Part shown: positions 23,258-37,023 of the stretch, piece after piece
Position numbering within the stretch: position 1 is the stretch's first letter
Layout of the letters: the number at the start of each line of letters is the position of its first letter
NCBI RefSeq assembly: GCF_031143425.1
Contig: NC_090438.1
Location: 774,701,138 to 774,765,137, forward strand
Source of the DNA: Pleurodeles waltl
Taxonomy: Eukaryota; Chordata; Amphibia; Caudata; Salamandridae
Length of the DNA stretch: 64,000 nucleotides
Direction of reading: 5' to 3'
The notes under the pieces: generated by a model
Told to the model about the DNA's origin: nothing
Database searches by the model: none
What the model saw: only the letters and a program-made list of their open reading frames with translations
Program-made: the position numbers and the translations under genes

Positions 23258-23640
23258 TCACCCCATCTTGGATTCCCCTAGGTCTCTAGTTTTCAGAAAT
23301 GCACAGGTTTGGTAGGTTTCCCTAGGTGCCGGCTGAGCTAGAGGCCAAAATCTACAGGTAGGCACTTCGCAATAAACACCTCTGTTTTCTTCCAAAATTT
23401 TGGATGTGTCCACGTTGCGCTTTGGGGTGTTTCCTGTCGCGGGCGCTAGGCCTACCCACGCAAGTAAGGTATCATTTTTATCGGGAGACTTGGGGGAACG
23501 CTGGGTAGAAGGAAATTTGTGGCTCCTCTCAGATTCCAGAACTTTCTGCCACAGAAATGTGAGGAACATGTGTTTTTTTAGCCAAATTTTGAGGTTTGCA
23601 AAGGATTCTGGGTAACAGAACCTGGTCCGAGCCCCGCAAG
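23258..23640 (+). repeat. Monomer mB7 (type L)
   Basis: 383 bp, type L, apparently the same as mA2 and mA11. Confidence 0.86.
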
Positions 23641-24024
23641 TCACCCCTCCTTGGTTTCCCCTAGGTCTCTAGTTTTCAGAAATGCACAGGTTTGGTAGGT
23701 TTCCCTAGGTGCCGGCTGAGCTAGAGGCCAAAATCTGCAGGTAGGCACTTCGCCAAAAACACCTCTGTTTTCTTCCAAAATTTTGGATGTGTCCACGTTG
23801 CGCTTTGGGGTGTTTCCTGTCGCGGGCGCTAAGCCTACCCACACAAGTGAGGTATCATTTTTAATCGGGAGACTTGGGGGAACGCTGGGTGGAAGGAAAT
23901 TTGTGGCTCCTCCCAGATTCCAGAACTTTCTGCCACAGAAATGTGAGGAACATGTGTTTTTTTAGCCAAATATTGAGGTTTGCAAAGGATTCTGGGTAAC
24001 AGAACCTGGTCCGAGCCCCGCAAG
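23641..24024 (+). repeat. Monomer mB8
   Basis: 384 bp, like mA9. C at 23754 ('cgccaaaaac') is shared with B-2, B-5 and B-6; B-3 and B-4 have A at this place ('cgcaaaaaac'). Confidence 0.86.
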
Positions 24025-24407
24025 TCACCCCTCCTTGGATTCCCCTAGTTCTCTAGTTTTCAGAAATGCACAGGTTTGGTAGGTTTCGCTAGGTGCCGGC
24101 TGAGCTAGAGGCCAAAATCTACAGGTAGGCACTTCGCAAAAAACACCTCTGTTTTCTTCCAAAATTTTGGATGTGTCCACGTTGCGCTTTGGGGTGTTTC
24201 CTGTCGCCGGCGCTAGGCCTACCCAGGCAAGTGAGGTATCATTTTTATCGGGAGACTTGGGGGAACGCTGGGTGGAAGGAAATTTGTGGCTCCTCTCAGA
24301 TTCCAGAACTTTCTGCCACAGAAATTTGAGGAACATGTGTTTTTTTAGCCAAATTTTGAGGTTTGCAAAGGATTCTGGGTAACAGAACCTGGTCCGAGCC
24401 CCGCAAG
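24025..24407 (+). repeat. Monomer mB9 (shared with mA10)
   Basis: 383 bp with 'cctagttctc', 'tttcgctagg', 'cccaggcaag' and 'gaaatttgagg', as in mA10. Confidence 0.86.
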
Positions 24408-24790
24408 TCACCCCATCTTGGATTCCCCTAGGTCTCTAGTTTTCAGAAATGCACAGGTTTGGTAGGTTTCCCTAGGTGCCGGCTGAGCTAGAGGCCAAAA
24501 TCTACAGGTAGGCACTTCGCAATAAACACCTCTGTTTTCTTCCAAAATTTTGGATGTGTCCACGTTGCGCTTTGGGGTGTATCCTGTCGCGGGCGCTAGG
24601 CCTACCCACGCAAGTAAGGTATCATTTTTATCGGGAGACTTGGGGGAACGCTGGGTAGAAGGAAATTTGTGGCTCCTCTCAGATTCCAGAACTTTCTGCC
24701 ACAGAAATGTGAGGAACATGTGTTTTTTTAGCCAAATTTTGAGGTTTGCAAAGGATTCTGGGTAACAGAACCTGGTCCGAGCCCCGCAAG
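24408..24790 (+). repeat. Monomer mB10 (type L, shared with mA11)
   Basis: 383 bp, type L, last monomer of block B. This copy has a private 'ggtgtatcc' near 24580. Confidence 0.86.
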
Positions 24791-27700
24791 TCACCCCTCC
24801 TTGGATTCCCCTACGTCTCTAGTTTTCAGAAATGCACAGGTTTGGTAGGTTTCCCTAGGTGCCGGCTGAGCTAGAGGCCAAAATCTACAGGTAGGCACTT
24901 CGCAAAAAACACCTCTGTTTTCTTCCAAAATTTTGGATGTGTCCACGTTGCGCTTTGGGGTGTTTCCTGTCGCCGGCGCTAGGCCTACCCACGCAAGTGA
25001 GGTATCATTTTTATCGGGAGACTTGGGGGAACGCTGGGTGGAAGGAAATTTGTGGCTCCTCTCAGATTCCAGAACTTTCTGCCACAGAAATGTGAGGAAC
25101 ATGTGTTTTTTTAGCCAAATTTTGAGGTTTGCAAAGGATTCTGGGTAACAGAACCTGGTCCGAGCCCCGCAAGTCACCCCATCTTGGATTCCCCTAGGTC
25201 TCTAGTTTTCAGAAATGCACAGGTTTGGTAGGTTTCCCTAGGTGCCGGCTGAGCTAGAGGCCAAAATCTACAGGTAGGCACTTCGCAATAAACACCTCTG
25301 TTTTCTTCCAAAATTTTGGATGTGTCCACGTTGCGCTTTGGGGTGTTTCCTGTCGCGGGCGCTAGGCCTACCCACGCAAGTAAGGTATCATTTTTATCGG
25401 GAGACTTGGGGGAACGCTGGGTAGAAGGAAATTTGTGGCTCCTCTCAGATTCCAGAACTTTCTGCCACAGAAATGTGAGGAACATGTGTTTTTTTAGCCA
25501 AATTTTGAGGTTTGCAAAGGATTCTGGGTAACAGAACCTGGTCCGAGCCCCGCAAGTCACCCCTCCTTGGTTTCCCCTAGGTCTCTAGTTTTCAGAAATG
25601 CACAGGTTTGGTAGGTTTCCCTAGGTGCCGGCTGAGCTAGAGGCCAAAATCTGCAGGTAGGCACTTCGCAAAAAACACCTCTGTTTTCTTCCAAAATTTT
25701 GGATGTGTCCACGTTGCGCTTTGGGGTGTTTCCTGTCGCGGGCGCTAAGCCTACCCACACAAGTGAGGTATCATTTTTAATCAGGAGACTTGGGGGAACG
25801 CTGGGTGGAAGGAAATTTGTGGCTCCTCCCAGATTCCAGAACTTTCTGCCACAGAAATGTGAGGAACATGTGTTTTTTTAGCCAAATATTGAGGTTTGCA
25901 AAGGATTCTGGGTAACAGAACCTGGTCCGAGCCCCGCAAGTCACCCCTCCTTGGATTCCCCTAGTTCTCTAGTTTTCAGAAATGCACAGGTTTGGTAGGT
26001 TTCGCTAGGTGCCGGCTGAGCTAGAGGCCAAAATCTACAGGTAGGCACTTCGCAAAAAACACCTCTGTTTTCTTCCAAAATTTTGGATGTGTCCACGTTG
26101 CGCTTTGGGGTGTTTCCTGTCGCCGGCGCTAGGCCTACCCACGCAAGTGAGGTATCATTTTTATCGGGAGACTTGGGGGAACGCTGGGTGGAAGGAAATT
26201 TGTGGCTCCTCTCAGATTCCAGAACTTTCTGCCACAGAAATTTGAGGAACATGTGTTTTTTTAGCCAAATTTTGAGGTTTGCAAAGGATTCTGGGTAACA
26301 GAACCTGGTCCGAGCCCCGCAAGTCACCCCATCTTGGATTCCCCTAGGTCTCTAGTTTTCAGAAATGCACAGGTTTGGTAGGTTTCCCTAGGTGCCGGCT
26401 GAGCTAGAGGCCAAAATCTACAGGTAGGCACTTCGCAAAAAACACCTCTGTTTTCTTCCAAAATTTTGGATGTGTCCACGTTGCGCTTTGGGGCGTTTCC
26501 TGTCGCGGGCGCTAGGCCTACCCACGCAAGTGAGGTATCTTTTTTATCGGGAGACTTGGGGGAACGCTGGGTAGAAGGAAATTTGTGGCTCCTCTCAGAT
26601 TCCAGAACTTTCTGCCACAGAAATGTGAGGAACATGTGTTTTTTTAGCCAAATTTTGAGGTTTGCAAAGGATTCTGGGTAACAGAACCTGGTCTGAGCCC
26701 CGCAAGTCACCCCTCCTTGGTTTCCCCTAGGTCTCTAGTTTTCAGAAATACACAGGTTTGGTAGGTTTCAATAGGTGCCAGCTGAGCTAGAGGCCAAAAT
26801 CTGCAGGTAGGCACTTCGCAAAAAACACCTCTGTTTTCTTCCAAAATTTTGGATGTGTCCACGTTGCGCTTTGGGGTGTTTCCTGTCGCGGGCGCTAGGC
26901 CTACCCACGCAAGTGAGGTATCATTTTTATCGGGAGACTTGGGGGAACGCTGGGTGAAAGGAAATTTGTGGCTCCTCTCAGATTCCAGAACTTTCTGCCA
27001 CAGAAATGTGAGGAACATGTGTTTTTTTAGCCAAATTTTGAGGTTTGCAAAGGATTCTGGGTAACAGAACCTGGTCCGAGCACAACAAGTCACCCCTCCT
27101 TGGATTCCCCTAGGTCTCTAGTTTTCAGAAATGCACAGGTTTGGTAGGTTTCCCTAGGTGCCGGCTGAGCTAGAGGCCAAAATCTACAGGTAGGCACTTC
27201 ACAAAAAACACCTCTGTTTTCTTCCAAAATTTTGGATGTGTCCACGTTGCGCTTTGAGGTGTTTCCTGTCGCGGGCGCTAGGCCTACCCACACAAGTGAG
27301 GTATCATTTTTAATCGGGAGACTTGGGGTAACGCTGGATGGAAGGAAATTTGTGGCTCCTCTCAGATTCCAGAACTTTCTGCCACAGAAATGTGAGGAAC
27401 ATGTTTTTTTTTAGCCAAATATTGAGGTTTGCAAAGGATTCTGGGTAACAGAACCTGGTCCGAGCCCCGCAAGTCACCCCTCTTTGGATTCCCCTACGTC
27501 TCTAGTTTTCAGAAATGCACAGGTTTGGTAGGTTTCCCTAGGTGCCGGCTGAGCTAGAGGCCAAAATCTACAGGTAGGCACTTCGCAAAAAACACCTCTG
27601 TTTTCTTCCAAAATTTTGGATGTGTCCACGTTGCGCTTTGGGGTGTTTCCTGTCGCCGGCGCTAGGCCTACCCACGCAAGTGAGGTATCATTTTTATCGG

Positions 27701-29006
27701 GAGACTTGGGGGAACGCTGGGTGGAAGGAAATTTGTGGCTCCTCTCAGATTCCAGAACTTTCTGCCACAGAAATGTGAGGAACATGTGTTTTTTTAGCCA
27801 AATTTTGAGGTTTGCAAAGGATTCTGGGTAACAGAACCTGGTCCGAGCCCCGCAAGTCACCCCTCCTTGGTTTCCCCTAGGTCTCTAGTTTTCAGAAATG
27901 CACAGGTTTGGTAGGTTTCCCTAGGTGCCGGCTGAGCTAGAGGCCAAAATCTGCAGGTAGGCACTTCGCAAAAAACACCTCTGTTTTCTTCCAAAATTTT
28001 GGATGTGTCCACGTTGCGCTTTGGGGTGTTTCCTGTCGCGGGCGCTAAGCCTACCCACACAAGTGAGGTATCATTTTTAATCGGGAGACTTGGGGGAACG
28101 CTGGGTGGAAGGAAATTTGTGGCTCCTCCCAGATTCCAGAACTTTCTGCCACAGAAATGTGAGGAACATGTGTTTTTTTAGCCAAATATTGAGGTTTGCA
28201 AAGGATTCTGGGTAACAGAACCTGGTCCGAGCCCCGCAAGTCACCCCTCCTTGGATTCCCCTAGTTCTCTAGTTTTCAGAAATGCACAGGTTTGGTAGGT
28301 TTCGCTAGGTGCCGGCTGAGCTAGAGGCCAAAATCTACAGGTAGGCACTTCGCAAAAAACACCTCTGTTTTCTTCCAAAATTTTGGATGTGTCCACGTTG
28401 CGCTTTGGGGTGTTTCCTGTCGCCGGCGCTAGGCCTACCCAGGCAAGTGAGGTATCATTTTTATCGGGAGACTTGGGGGAACGCTGGGTGGAAGGAAATT
28501 TGTGGCTCCTCTCAGATTCCAGAACTTTCTGCCACAGAAATTTGAGGAACATGTGTTTTTTTAGCCAAATTTTGAGGTTTGCAAAGGATTCTGGGTAACA
28601 GAACCTGGTCCGAGCCCCGCAAGTCACCCCATCTTGGATTCCCCTAGGTCTCTAGTTTTCAGAAATGCACAGGTTTGGTAGGTTTCCCTAGGTGCCGGCT
28701 GAGCTAGAGGCCAAAATCTACAGGTAGGCACTTCGCAATAAACACCTCTGTTTTCTTCCAAAATTTTGGATGTGTCCACGTTGCGCTTTGGGGTGTTTCC
28801 TGTCGCGGGCGCTAGGCCTACCCACGCAAGTAAGGTATCATTTTTATCGGGAGACTTGGGGGAACGCTGGGTAGAAGGAAATTTGTGGCTCCTCTCAGAT
28901 TCCAGAACTTTCTGCCACAGAAATGTGAGGAACATGTGTTTTTTTAGCCAAATTTTGAGGTTTGCAAAGGATTCTGGGTAACAGAACCTGGTCCGAGCCC
29001 CGCAAG
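24791..29006 (+). repeat. HOR block A-2, 4,216 bp
   Basis: Same monomer order and lengths as A-1 at an offset of 8,017 bp. Private changes seen by eye: T at about 26540 ('gtatctttttt'), 'gtcgcgggcgc' in mA6 near 26887, and 'ggggtaacgc' near 27329. Confidence 0.87.
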
Positions 29007-32000
29007 TCATCCCTCCTTGGTTTCCCCTAGGTCTCTAGTTTTCAGAAATGCACAGGTTTGGTAGGTTTCCCTAGGTGCCGGCTGAGCTAGAGGACAAAAT
29101 CTGCAGGTAGGCACTTCGCAAAAAACACCTCTGTTTTCTTCCAAAATTTTGGATGTGTCCACGTTGCGCTTTGGGGTGTTTCCTGTCGCGGGCGCTAACC
29201 CTACCCACACAAGTGAGGTATCATTTTTAATCGGGAGACTTGGGGGAACGCTGGGTGGAAGGAAATTTGTGGCTCCTCCCAGATTCCAGAACTTTCTGCC
29301 ACAGAAATGTGAGGAACATGTGTTTTTTTAGCCAAATATTGAGGTTTGCAAAGGATTCTGGGTAACAGAACCTGGTCCGAGCCCCGCAAGTCACCCCTCC
29401 TTGGATTCCCCTAGTTCTCTAGTTTTCAGAAATGCACAGGTTTGGTAGGTTTCGCTAGGTGCCGGCTGAGCTAGAGGCCAAAATCTACAGGTAGGCACTT
29501 CGCAAAAAACACCTCTGTTTTCTTCCAAAATTTTGGATGTGTCCACGTTGCGCTTTGGGGTGTTTCCTGTCGCCGGCGCTAGGCCTACCCACGCAAGTGA
29601 GGTATAATTTTTATCGGGAGACTTGGGGGAACGCTGGGTGGAAGGAAATTTGTGGCTCCTCCCAGATTCCAGAACTTTCTGCCACAGAAATGTGAGGAAC
29701 ATGTGTTTTTTTAGCCAAATATTGAGGTTTGCAAAGGATTCTGGGTAACAGAACCTGGTCCGAGCCCCGCAAGTCACCCCTCCTTGGATTCCCCTACGTC
29801 TCTAGTTTTCAGAAATGCACAGGTTTGGTAGGTTTCCCTAGGTGCCGGCTGAGCTAGAAGCCAAAATCTACAGGTAGGCACTTCGCAAAAAACACCTCTG
29901 TTTTCTTCCAAAATTTTGGATGTGTCCACGTTGCGCTTTGGGGTGTTTCCTGTCGCCGGCGCTAGGCCTACCCACGCAAGTGAGGTATCATTTTTATCGG
30001 GAGACTTGGGGGAACGCTGGGTGGAAGGAAATTTGTGGCTCCACTCAGATTCCAGAACTTTCTGCCACAGAAATGTGAGAGCCAAATTTTGAGGTTTGCA
30101 AAGGATTCTGGGTAACAGAACCTGGTCCGAGCCCCGCAAGTCACCCCATCTTGGATTCCCCTAGGTCTCTAGTTTTCAGAAATGCACAGGTTTGGTAGGT
30201 TTCCCTAGGTGCCGGCTGAGCTAGAGGCCAAAATCTACAGGTAGGCACTTCGCAATAAACACCTCTGTTTTCTTCCAAAATTTTGGATGTGTCCACGTTG
30301 CGCTTTGGGGTGTTTCCTGTCGCGGGCGCTAGGCCTACCCACGCAAGTAAGGTATCATTTTTATCGGGAGACTTGGGGGAACGCTGGGTAGAAGGAAATT
30401 TGTGGCTCCTCTCAGATTCCAGAACTTTCTGCCACAGAAATGTGAGGAACATGTGTTTTTTTAGCCAAATTTTGAGGTTTGCAAAGGATTCTGGGTAACA
30501 GAACCTGGTCCGAGCCCCGCAAGTCACCCCTCCTTGGTTTCCCCTAGGTCTCTAGTTTTCAGAAATGCACAGGTTTGGTAGGTTTCCCTAGGTGCCGGCT
30601 GAGCTAGAGGCCAAAATCTGCAGGTAGGCACTTCGCAAGAAACACCTCTGTTTTCTTCCAAAATTTTGGATGTGTCCACGTTGCGCTTTGGGGTGTTTCC
30701 TGTCGCGGGCGCTAAGCCTACCCACACAAGTGAGGTATCATTTTTAATCGGGAGACTTGGGGGAACGCTGGGTGGAAGGAAATTTGTGGCTCCTCCCAGA
30801 TTCCAGAACTTTCTGCCACAGAAATGTGAGGAACATGTGTTTTTTTAGCCAAATATTGAGGTTTGCAAAGGATTCTGGGTAACAGAACCTGGTCCGAGCC
30901 CCGCAAGTCACCCCTCCTTGGATTCCCCTAGTTCTCTAGTTTTCAGAAATGCACAGGTTTGGTAGGTTTCCCTAGGTGCCGGCTGAGCTAGAGGCCAAAA
31001 TCTACAGGTAGGCACTTCGCAAAAAACACCTCTGTTTTCTTCCAAAATTTTGGATGTGTCCACGTTGCGCTTTGGGGTGTTTCCTGTCGCCGGCGCTAGG
31101 CCTACCCACGCAAGTGAGGTATCATTTTTATCGGGAGACTTGGGGGAACGCTGGGTGGAAGGAAATTTGTGGCTCCTCTCAGATTCCAGAACTTTCTGCC
31201 ACAGAAATGTGAGAGCCAAATTTTGAGGTTTGCAAAGGATTCTGGGTAACAGAACCTGGTCCGAGCCCCGCAAGTCACCCCATCTTGGATTCCCCTAGGT
31301 CTCTAGTTTTCAGAAATGCACAGGTTTGGTAGGTTTCCCTAGGTGCCGGCTGAGCTAGAGGCCAAAATCTACAGGTAGGCACTTCGCAATAAACACCTCT
31401 GTTTTCTTCCAAAATTTTGGATGTGTCCACGTTGCGCTTTGGGGTGTTTCCTGTCGCGGGCGCTAGGCCTACCCACGCAAGTAAGGTATCATTTTTATCG
31501 GGAGACTTGGGGGAACGCTGGGTAGAAGGAAATTTGTGGCTCCTCTCAGATTCCAGAACTTTCTGCCACAGAAATGTGAGGAACATGTGTTTTTTTAGCC
31601 AAATTTTGAGGTTTGCAAAGGATTCTGGGTAACAGAACCTGGTCCGAGCCCCGCAAGTCACCCCTCCTTGGTTTCCCCTAGGTCTCTAGTTTTCAGAAAT
31701 GCACAGGTTTGGTAGGTTTCCCTAGGTGCCGGCTGAGCTAGAGGCCAAAATCTGCTGGTAGGCACTTCGCCAAAAACACCTCTGTTTTCTTCCAAAATTT
31801 TGGATGTGTCCACGTTGCGCTTTGGGGTGTTTCCTGTCGCGGGCGCTAAGCCTACCCACACAAGTGAGGTATCATTTTTAATCGGGAGACTTGGGGGAAC
31901 GCTGGGTGGAAGGAAATTTGTGGCTCCTCCCAGATTCCAGAACTTTCTGCCACAGAAATGTGAGGAATATGTGTTTTTTTAGCCAAATATTGAGGTTTGC

Positions 32001-32807
32001 AAAGGATTCTGGGTAACAGAACCTGGTCCGAGCCCCGCAAGTCACCCCTCCTTGGATTCCCCTAGTTCTCTAGTTTTCAGAAATGCACAGGTTTGGTAGG
32101 TTTCGCTAGGTGCCGGCTGAGCTAGAGGCCAAAATCTACAGGTAGGCACTTCGCAAAAAACACCTCTGTTTTCTTCCAAAATTTTGGATGTGTCCACGTT
32201 GCGCTTTGGGGTGTTTCCTGTCGCCGGCGCTAGGCCTACCCAGGCAAGTGAGGTATCATTTTTATCGGGAGACTTGGGGGAACGCTGGGTGGAAGGAAAT
32301 TTGTGGCTCCTCTCAGATTCCAGAACTTTCTGCCACAGAAATTTCAGGAACATGTGTTTTTTTAGCCAAATTTTGAGGTTTGCAAAGGATTCTGGGTAAC
32401 AGAACCTGGTCCGAGCCCCGCAAGTCACCCCATCTTGGATTCCCCTAGGTCTCTAGTTTTCAGAAATGCACAGGTTTGGTAGGTTTCCCTAGGTGCCGGC
32501 TGAGCTAGAGGCCAAAATCTACAGGTAGGCACTTCGCAATAAACACCTCTGTTTTCTTCCAAAATTTTGGATGTGTCCACGTTGCGCTTTGGGGTGTTTC
32601 CTGTCGCGGGCGCTAGGCCTACCCACGCAAGTAAGGTATCATTTTTATCGGGAGACTTGGGGGAACGCTGGGTAGAAGGAAATTTGTGGCTCCTCTCAGA
32701 TTCCAGAACTTTCTGCCACAGAAATGTGAGGAACATGTGTTTTTTTAGCCAAATTTTGAGGTTTGCAAAGGATTCTGGGTAACAGAACCTGGTCCGAGCC
32801 CCGCAAG
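29007..32807 (+). repeat. HOR block B-2, 3,801 bp
   Basis: Same order as B-1 at an offset of 8,017 bp, with 367 bp monomers at 29774 and 30908. Private changes include 'ctagaagcc' near 29857, 'ctccactcag' near 30043, 'ctgctggtagg' near 31755, 'gaggaatatg' near 31968 and 'aaatttcagg' near 32344. Confidence 0.87.
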
Positions 32808-35800
32808 TCACCCCTCCTTGGATTCCCCTACGTCTCTAGTTTTCAGAAATGCACAGGTTTGGTAGGTTTCCCTAGGTGCCGGCTGAGCTAGAGGCCAAAA
32901 TCTACAGGTAGGCACTTCGCAAAAAACACCTCTGTTTTCTTCCAAAATTTTGGATGTGTCCACGTTGCGCTTTGGGGTGTTTCCTGTCGCCGGCGCTAGG
33001 CCTACCCACGCAAGTGAGGTATCATTTTTATCGGGAGACTTGGGGGAACGCTGGGTGGAAGGAAATTTGTGGCTCCTCTCAGATTCCAGAACTTTCTGCC
33101 ACAGAAATGTGAGGAACATGTGTTTTTTTAGCCAAATTTTGAGGTTTGCAAAGGATTCTGGGTAACAGAACCTGGTCCGAGCCCCGCAAGTCACCCCATC
33201 TTGGATTCCCCTAGGTCTCTAGTTTTCAGAAATGCACAGGTTTGGTAGGTTTCCCTAGGTGCCGGCTGAGCTAGAGGCCAAAATCTACAGGTAGGCACTT
33301 CGCAATAAACACCTCTGTTTTCTTCCAAAATTTTGGATGTGTCCACGTTGCGCTTTGGGGTGTTTCCTGTCGCGGGCGCTAGGCCTACCCACGCAAGTAA
33401 GGTATCATTTTTATCAGGAGACTTGGGGGAACGCTGGGTAGAAGGAAATTTGTGGCTCCTCTCAGATTCCAGAACTTTCTGCCACAGAAATGTGAGGAAC
33501 ATGTGTTTTTTTAGCCAAATTTTGAGGTTTGCAAAGGATTCTGGGTAACAGAACCTGGTCCGAGCCCCGCAAGTCACCCCTCCTTGGTTTCCCCTAGGTC
33601 TCTAGTTTTCAGAAATGCACAGGTTTGGTAGGTTTCCCTAGGTGCCGGCTGAGCTAGAGGCCAAAATCTGCAGGTAGGCACTTCGCAAAAAACACCTCTG
33701 TTTTCTTCCAAAATTTTGGATGTGTCCACGTTGCGCTTTGGGGTGTTTCCTGTCGCGGGCGCTAAGCCTACCCACACAAGTGAGGTATCATTTTTAATCA
33801 GGAGACTTGGGGGAACGCTGGGTGGAAGGAAATTTGTGGCTCCTCCCAGATTCCAGAACTTTCTGCCACAGAAATGTGAGGAACATGTGTTTTTTTAGCC
33901 AAATATTGAGGTTTGCAAAGGATTCTGGGTAACAGAACCTGGTCCGAGCCCCGCAAGTCACCCCTCCTTGGATTCCCCTAGTTCTCTAGTTTTCAGAAAT
34001 GCACAGGTTTGGTAGGTTTCGCTAGGTGCCGGCTGAGCTAGAGGCCAAAATCTACAGGTAGGCACTTCGCAAAAAACACCTCTGTTTTCTTCCAAAATTT
34101 TGGATGTGTCCACGTTGCGCTTTGGGGTGTTTCCTGTCGCCGGCGCTAGGCCTACCCACGCAAGTGAGGTATCATTTTTATCGGGAGACTTGGGGGAACG
34201 CTGGGTGGAAGGAAATTTGTGGCTCCTCTCAGATTCCAGAACTTTCTGCCACAGAAATTTGAGGAACATGTGTTTTTTTAGCCAAATTTTGAGGTTTGCA
34301 AAGGATTCTGGGTAACAGAACCTGGTCCGAGCCCCGCAAGTCACCCCATCTTGGATTCCCCTAGGTCTCTAGTTTTCAGAAATGCACAGGTTTGGTAGGT
34401 TTCCCTAGGTGCCGGCTGAGCTAGAGGCCAAAATCTACAGGTAGGCACTTCGCAAAAAACACCTCTGTTTTCTTCCAAAATTTTGGATGTGTCCACGTTG
34501 CGCTTTGGGGCGTTTCCTGTCGCGGGCGCTAGGCCTACCCACGCAAGTGAGGTATCATTTTTATCGGGAGACTTGGGGGAACGCTGGGTAGAAGGAAATT
34601 TGTGGCTCCTCTCAGATTCCAGAACTTTCTGCCACAGAAATGTGAGGAACATGTGTTTTTTTAGCCAAATTTTGAGGTTTGCAAAGGATTCTGGGTAACA
34701 GAACCTGGTCTGAGCCCCGCAAGTCACCCCTCCTTGGTTTCCCCTAGGTCTCTAGTTTTCAGAAATACACAGGTTTGGTAGGTTTCAATAGGTGCCAGCT
34801 GAGCTAGAGGCCAAAATCTGCAGGTAGGCACTTCGCAAAAAACACCTCTGTTTTCTTCCAAAATTTTGGATGTGTCCACGTTGCGCTTTGGGGTGTTTCC
34901 TGTCGCCGGCGCTAGGCCTACCCACGCAAGTGAGGTATCATTTTTATCGGGAGACTTGGGGGAACGCTGGGTGAAAGGAAATTTGTGGCTCCTCTCAGAT
35001 TCCAGAACTTTCTGCCACAGAAATGTGAGGAACATGTGTTTTTTTAGCCAAATTTTGAGGTTTGCAAAGGATTCTGGGTAACAGAACCTGGTCCGAGCAC
35101 AACAAGTCACCCCTCCTTGGATTCCCCTAGGTCTCTAGTTTTCAGAAATGCACAGGTTTGGTAGGTTTCCCTAGGTGCCGGCTGAGCTAGAGGCCAAAAT
35201 CTACAGGTAGGCACTTCACAAAAAACACCTCTGTTTTCTTCCAAAATTTTGGATGTGTCCACGTTGCGCTTTGAGGTGTTTCCTGTCGCGGGCGCTAGGC
35301 CTACCCACACAAGTGAGGTATCATTTTTAATCGGGAGACTTGGGGGAACGCTGGATGGAAGGAAATTTGTGGCTCCTCTCAGATTCCAGAACTTTCTGCC
35401 ACAGAAATGTGAGGAACATGTTTTTTTTTAGCCAAATATTGAGGTTTGCAAAGGATTCTGGGTAACAGAACCTGGTCCGAGCCCCGCAAGTCACCCCTCT
35501 TTGGATTCCCCTACGTCTCTAGTTTTCAGAAATGCACAGGTTTGGTAGGTTTCCCTAGGTGCCGGCTGAGCTAGAGGCCAAAATCTACAGGTAGGCACTT
35601 CGCAAAAAACACCTCTGTTTTCTTCCAAAATTTTGGATGTGTCCACGTTGCGCTTTGGGGTGTTTCCTGTCGCCGGCGCTAGGCCTACCCACGCAAGTGA
35701 GGTATCATTTGTATCGGGAGACTTGGGGGAACGCTGGGTGGAAGGAAATTTGTGGCTCCTCTCAGATTCCAGAACTTTCTGCCACAGAAATGTGAGGAAC

Positions 35801-37023
35801 ATGTGTTTTTTTAGCCAAATTTTGAGGTTTGCAAAGGATTCTGGGTAACAGAACCTGGTCCGAGCCCCGCAAGTCACCCCTCCTTGGTTTCCCCTAGGTC
35901 TCTAGTTTTCAGAAATGCACAGGTTTGGTAGGTTTCCCTAGGTGCCGGCTGAGCTAGAGGCCAAAATCTGCAGGTAGGCACTTCGCAAAAAACACCTCTG
36001 TTTTCTTCCAAAATTTTGGATGTGTCCACGTTGCGCTTTGGGGTGTTTCCTGTCGCGGGCGCTAAGCCTACCCACACAAGTGAGGTATCATTTTTAATCG
36101 GGAGACTTGGGGGAACGCTGGGTGGAAGGAAATTTGTGGCTCCTCCCAGATTCCAGAACTTTCTGCCACAGAAATGTGAGGAACATGTGTTTTTTTAGCC
36201 AAATATTGAGGTTTGCAAAGGATTCTGGGTAACAGAACCTGGTCCGAGCCCCGCAAGTCACCCCTCCTTGGATTCCCCTAGTTCTCTAGTTTTCAGAAAT
36301 GCACAGGTTTGGTAGGTTTCGCTAGGTGCCGGCTGAGCTAGAGGCCAAAATCTACAGGTAGGCACTTCGCAAAAAACACCTCTGTTTTCTTCCAAAATTT
36401 TGGATGTGTCCACGTTGCGCTTTGGGGTGTTTCCTGTCGCCGGCGCTAGGCCTACCCAGGCAAGTGAGGTATCATTTTTATCGGGAGACTTGGGGGAACG
36501 CTGGGTGGAAGGAAATTTGTGGCTCCTCTCAGATTCCAGAACTTTCTGCCACAGAAATTTGAGGAACATGTGTTTTTTTAGCCAAATTTTGAGGTTTGCA
36601 AAGGATTCTGGGTAACAGAACCTGGTCCGAGCCCCGCAAGTCACCCCATCTTGGATTCCCCTAGGTCTCTAGTTTTCAGAAATGCACAGGTTTGGTAGGT
36701 TTCCCTAGGTGCCGGCTGAGCTAGAGGCCAAAATCTACAGGTAGGCACTTCGCAATAAACACCTCTGTTTTCTTCCAAAATTTTGGATGTGTCCACGTTG
36801 CGCTTTGGGGTGTTTCCTGTCGCGGGCGCTAGGCCTACCCACGCAAGTAAGGTATCATTTTTATCGGGAGACTTGGGGGAACGCTGGGTAGAAGGAAATT
36901 TGTGGCTCCTCTCAGATTCCAGAACTTTCTGCCACAGAAATGTGAGGAACATGTGTTTTTTTAGCCAAATTTTGAGGTTTGCAAAGGATTCTGGGTAACA
37001 GAACCTGGTCCGAGCCCCGCAAG
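32808..37023 (+). repeat. HOR block A-3, 4,216 bp
   Basis: Same order as A-1 and A-2 at an offset of 8,017 bp. Private changes include 'tatcaggag' in mA2 near 33415 and 'catttgtatc' in mA8 near 35711. Confidence 0.87.

Larger units (their letters stand above)
20990..24790 (+). repeat. HOR block B-1, 10 monomers, 3,801 bp
   Basis: First complete B block: five monomers of 383 bp, three of 384 bp (mB1, mB5, mB8) and two of 367 bp (mB3, mB6). It recurs at 29007, 37024, 40825, 44625 and 56857. Inside it a three-monomer theme repeats: type L, then a 'ctaagcc' 384 bp monomer, then a 'ctagttctc' monomer. Private changes in this copy include 'aatttttagg' near 22455 and 'ggtgtatcc' near 24580. Confidence 0.85.
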
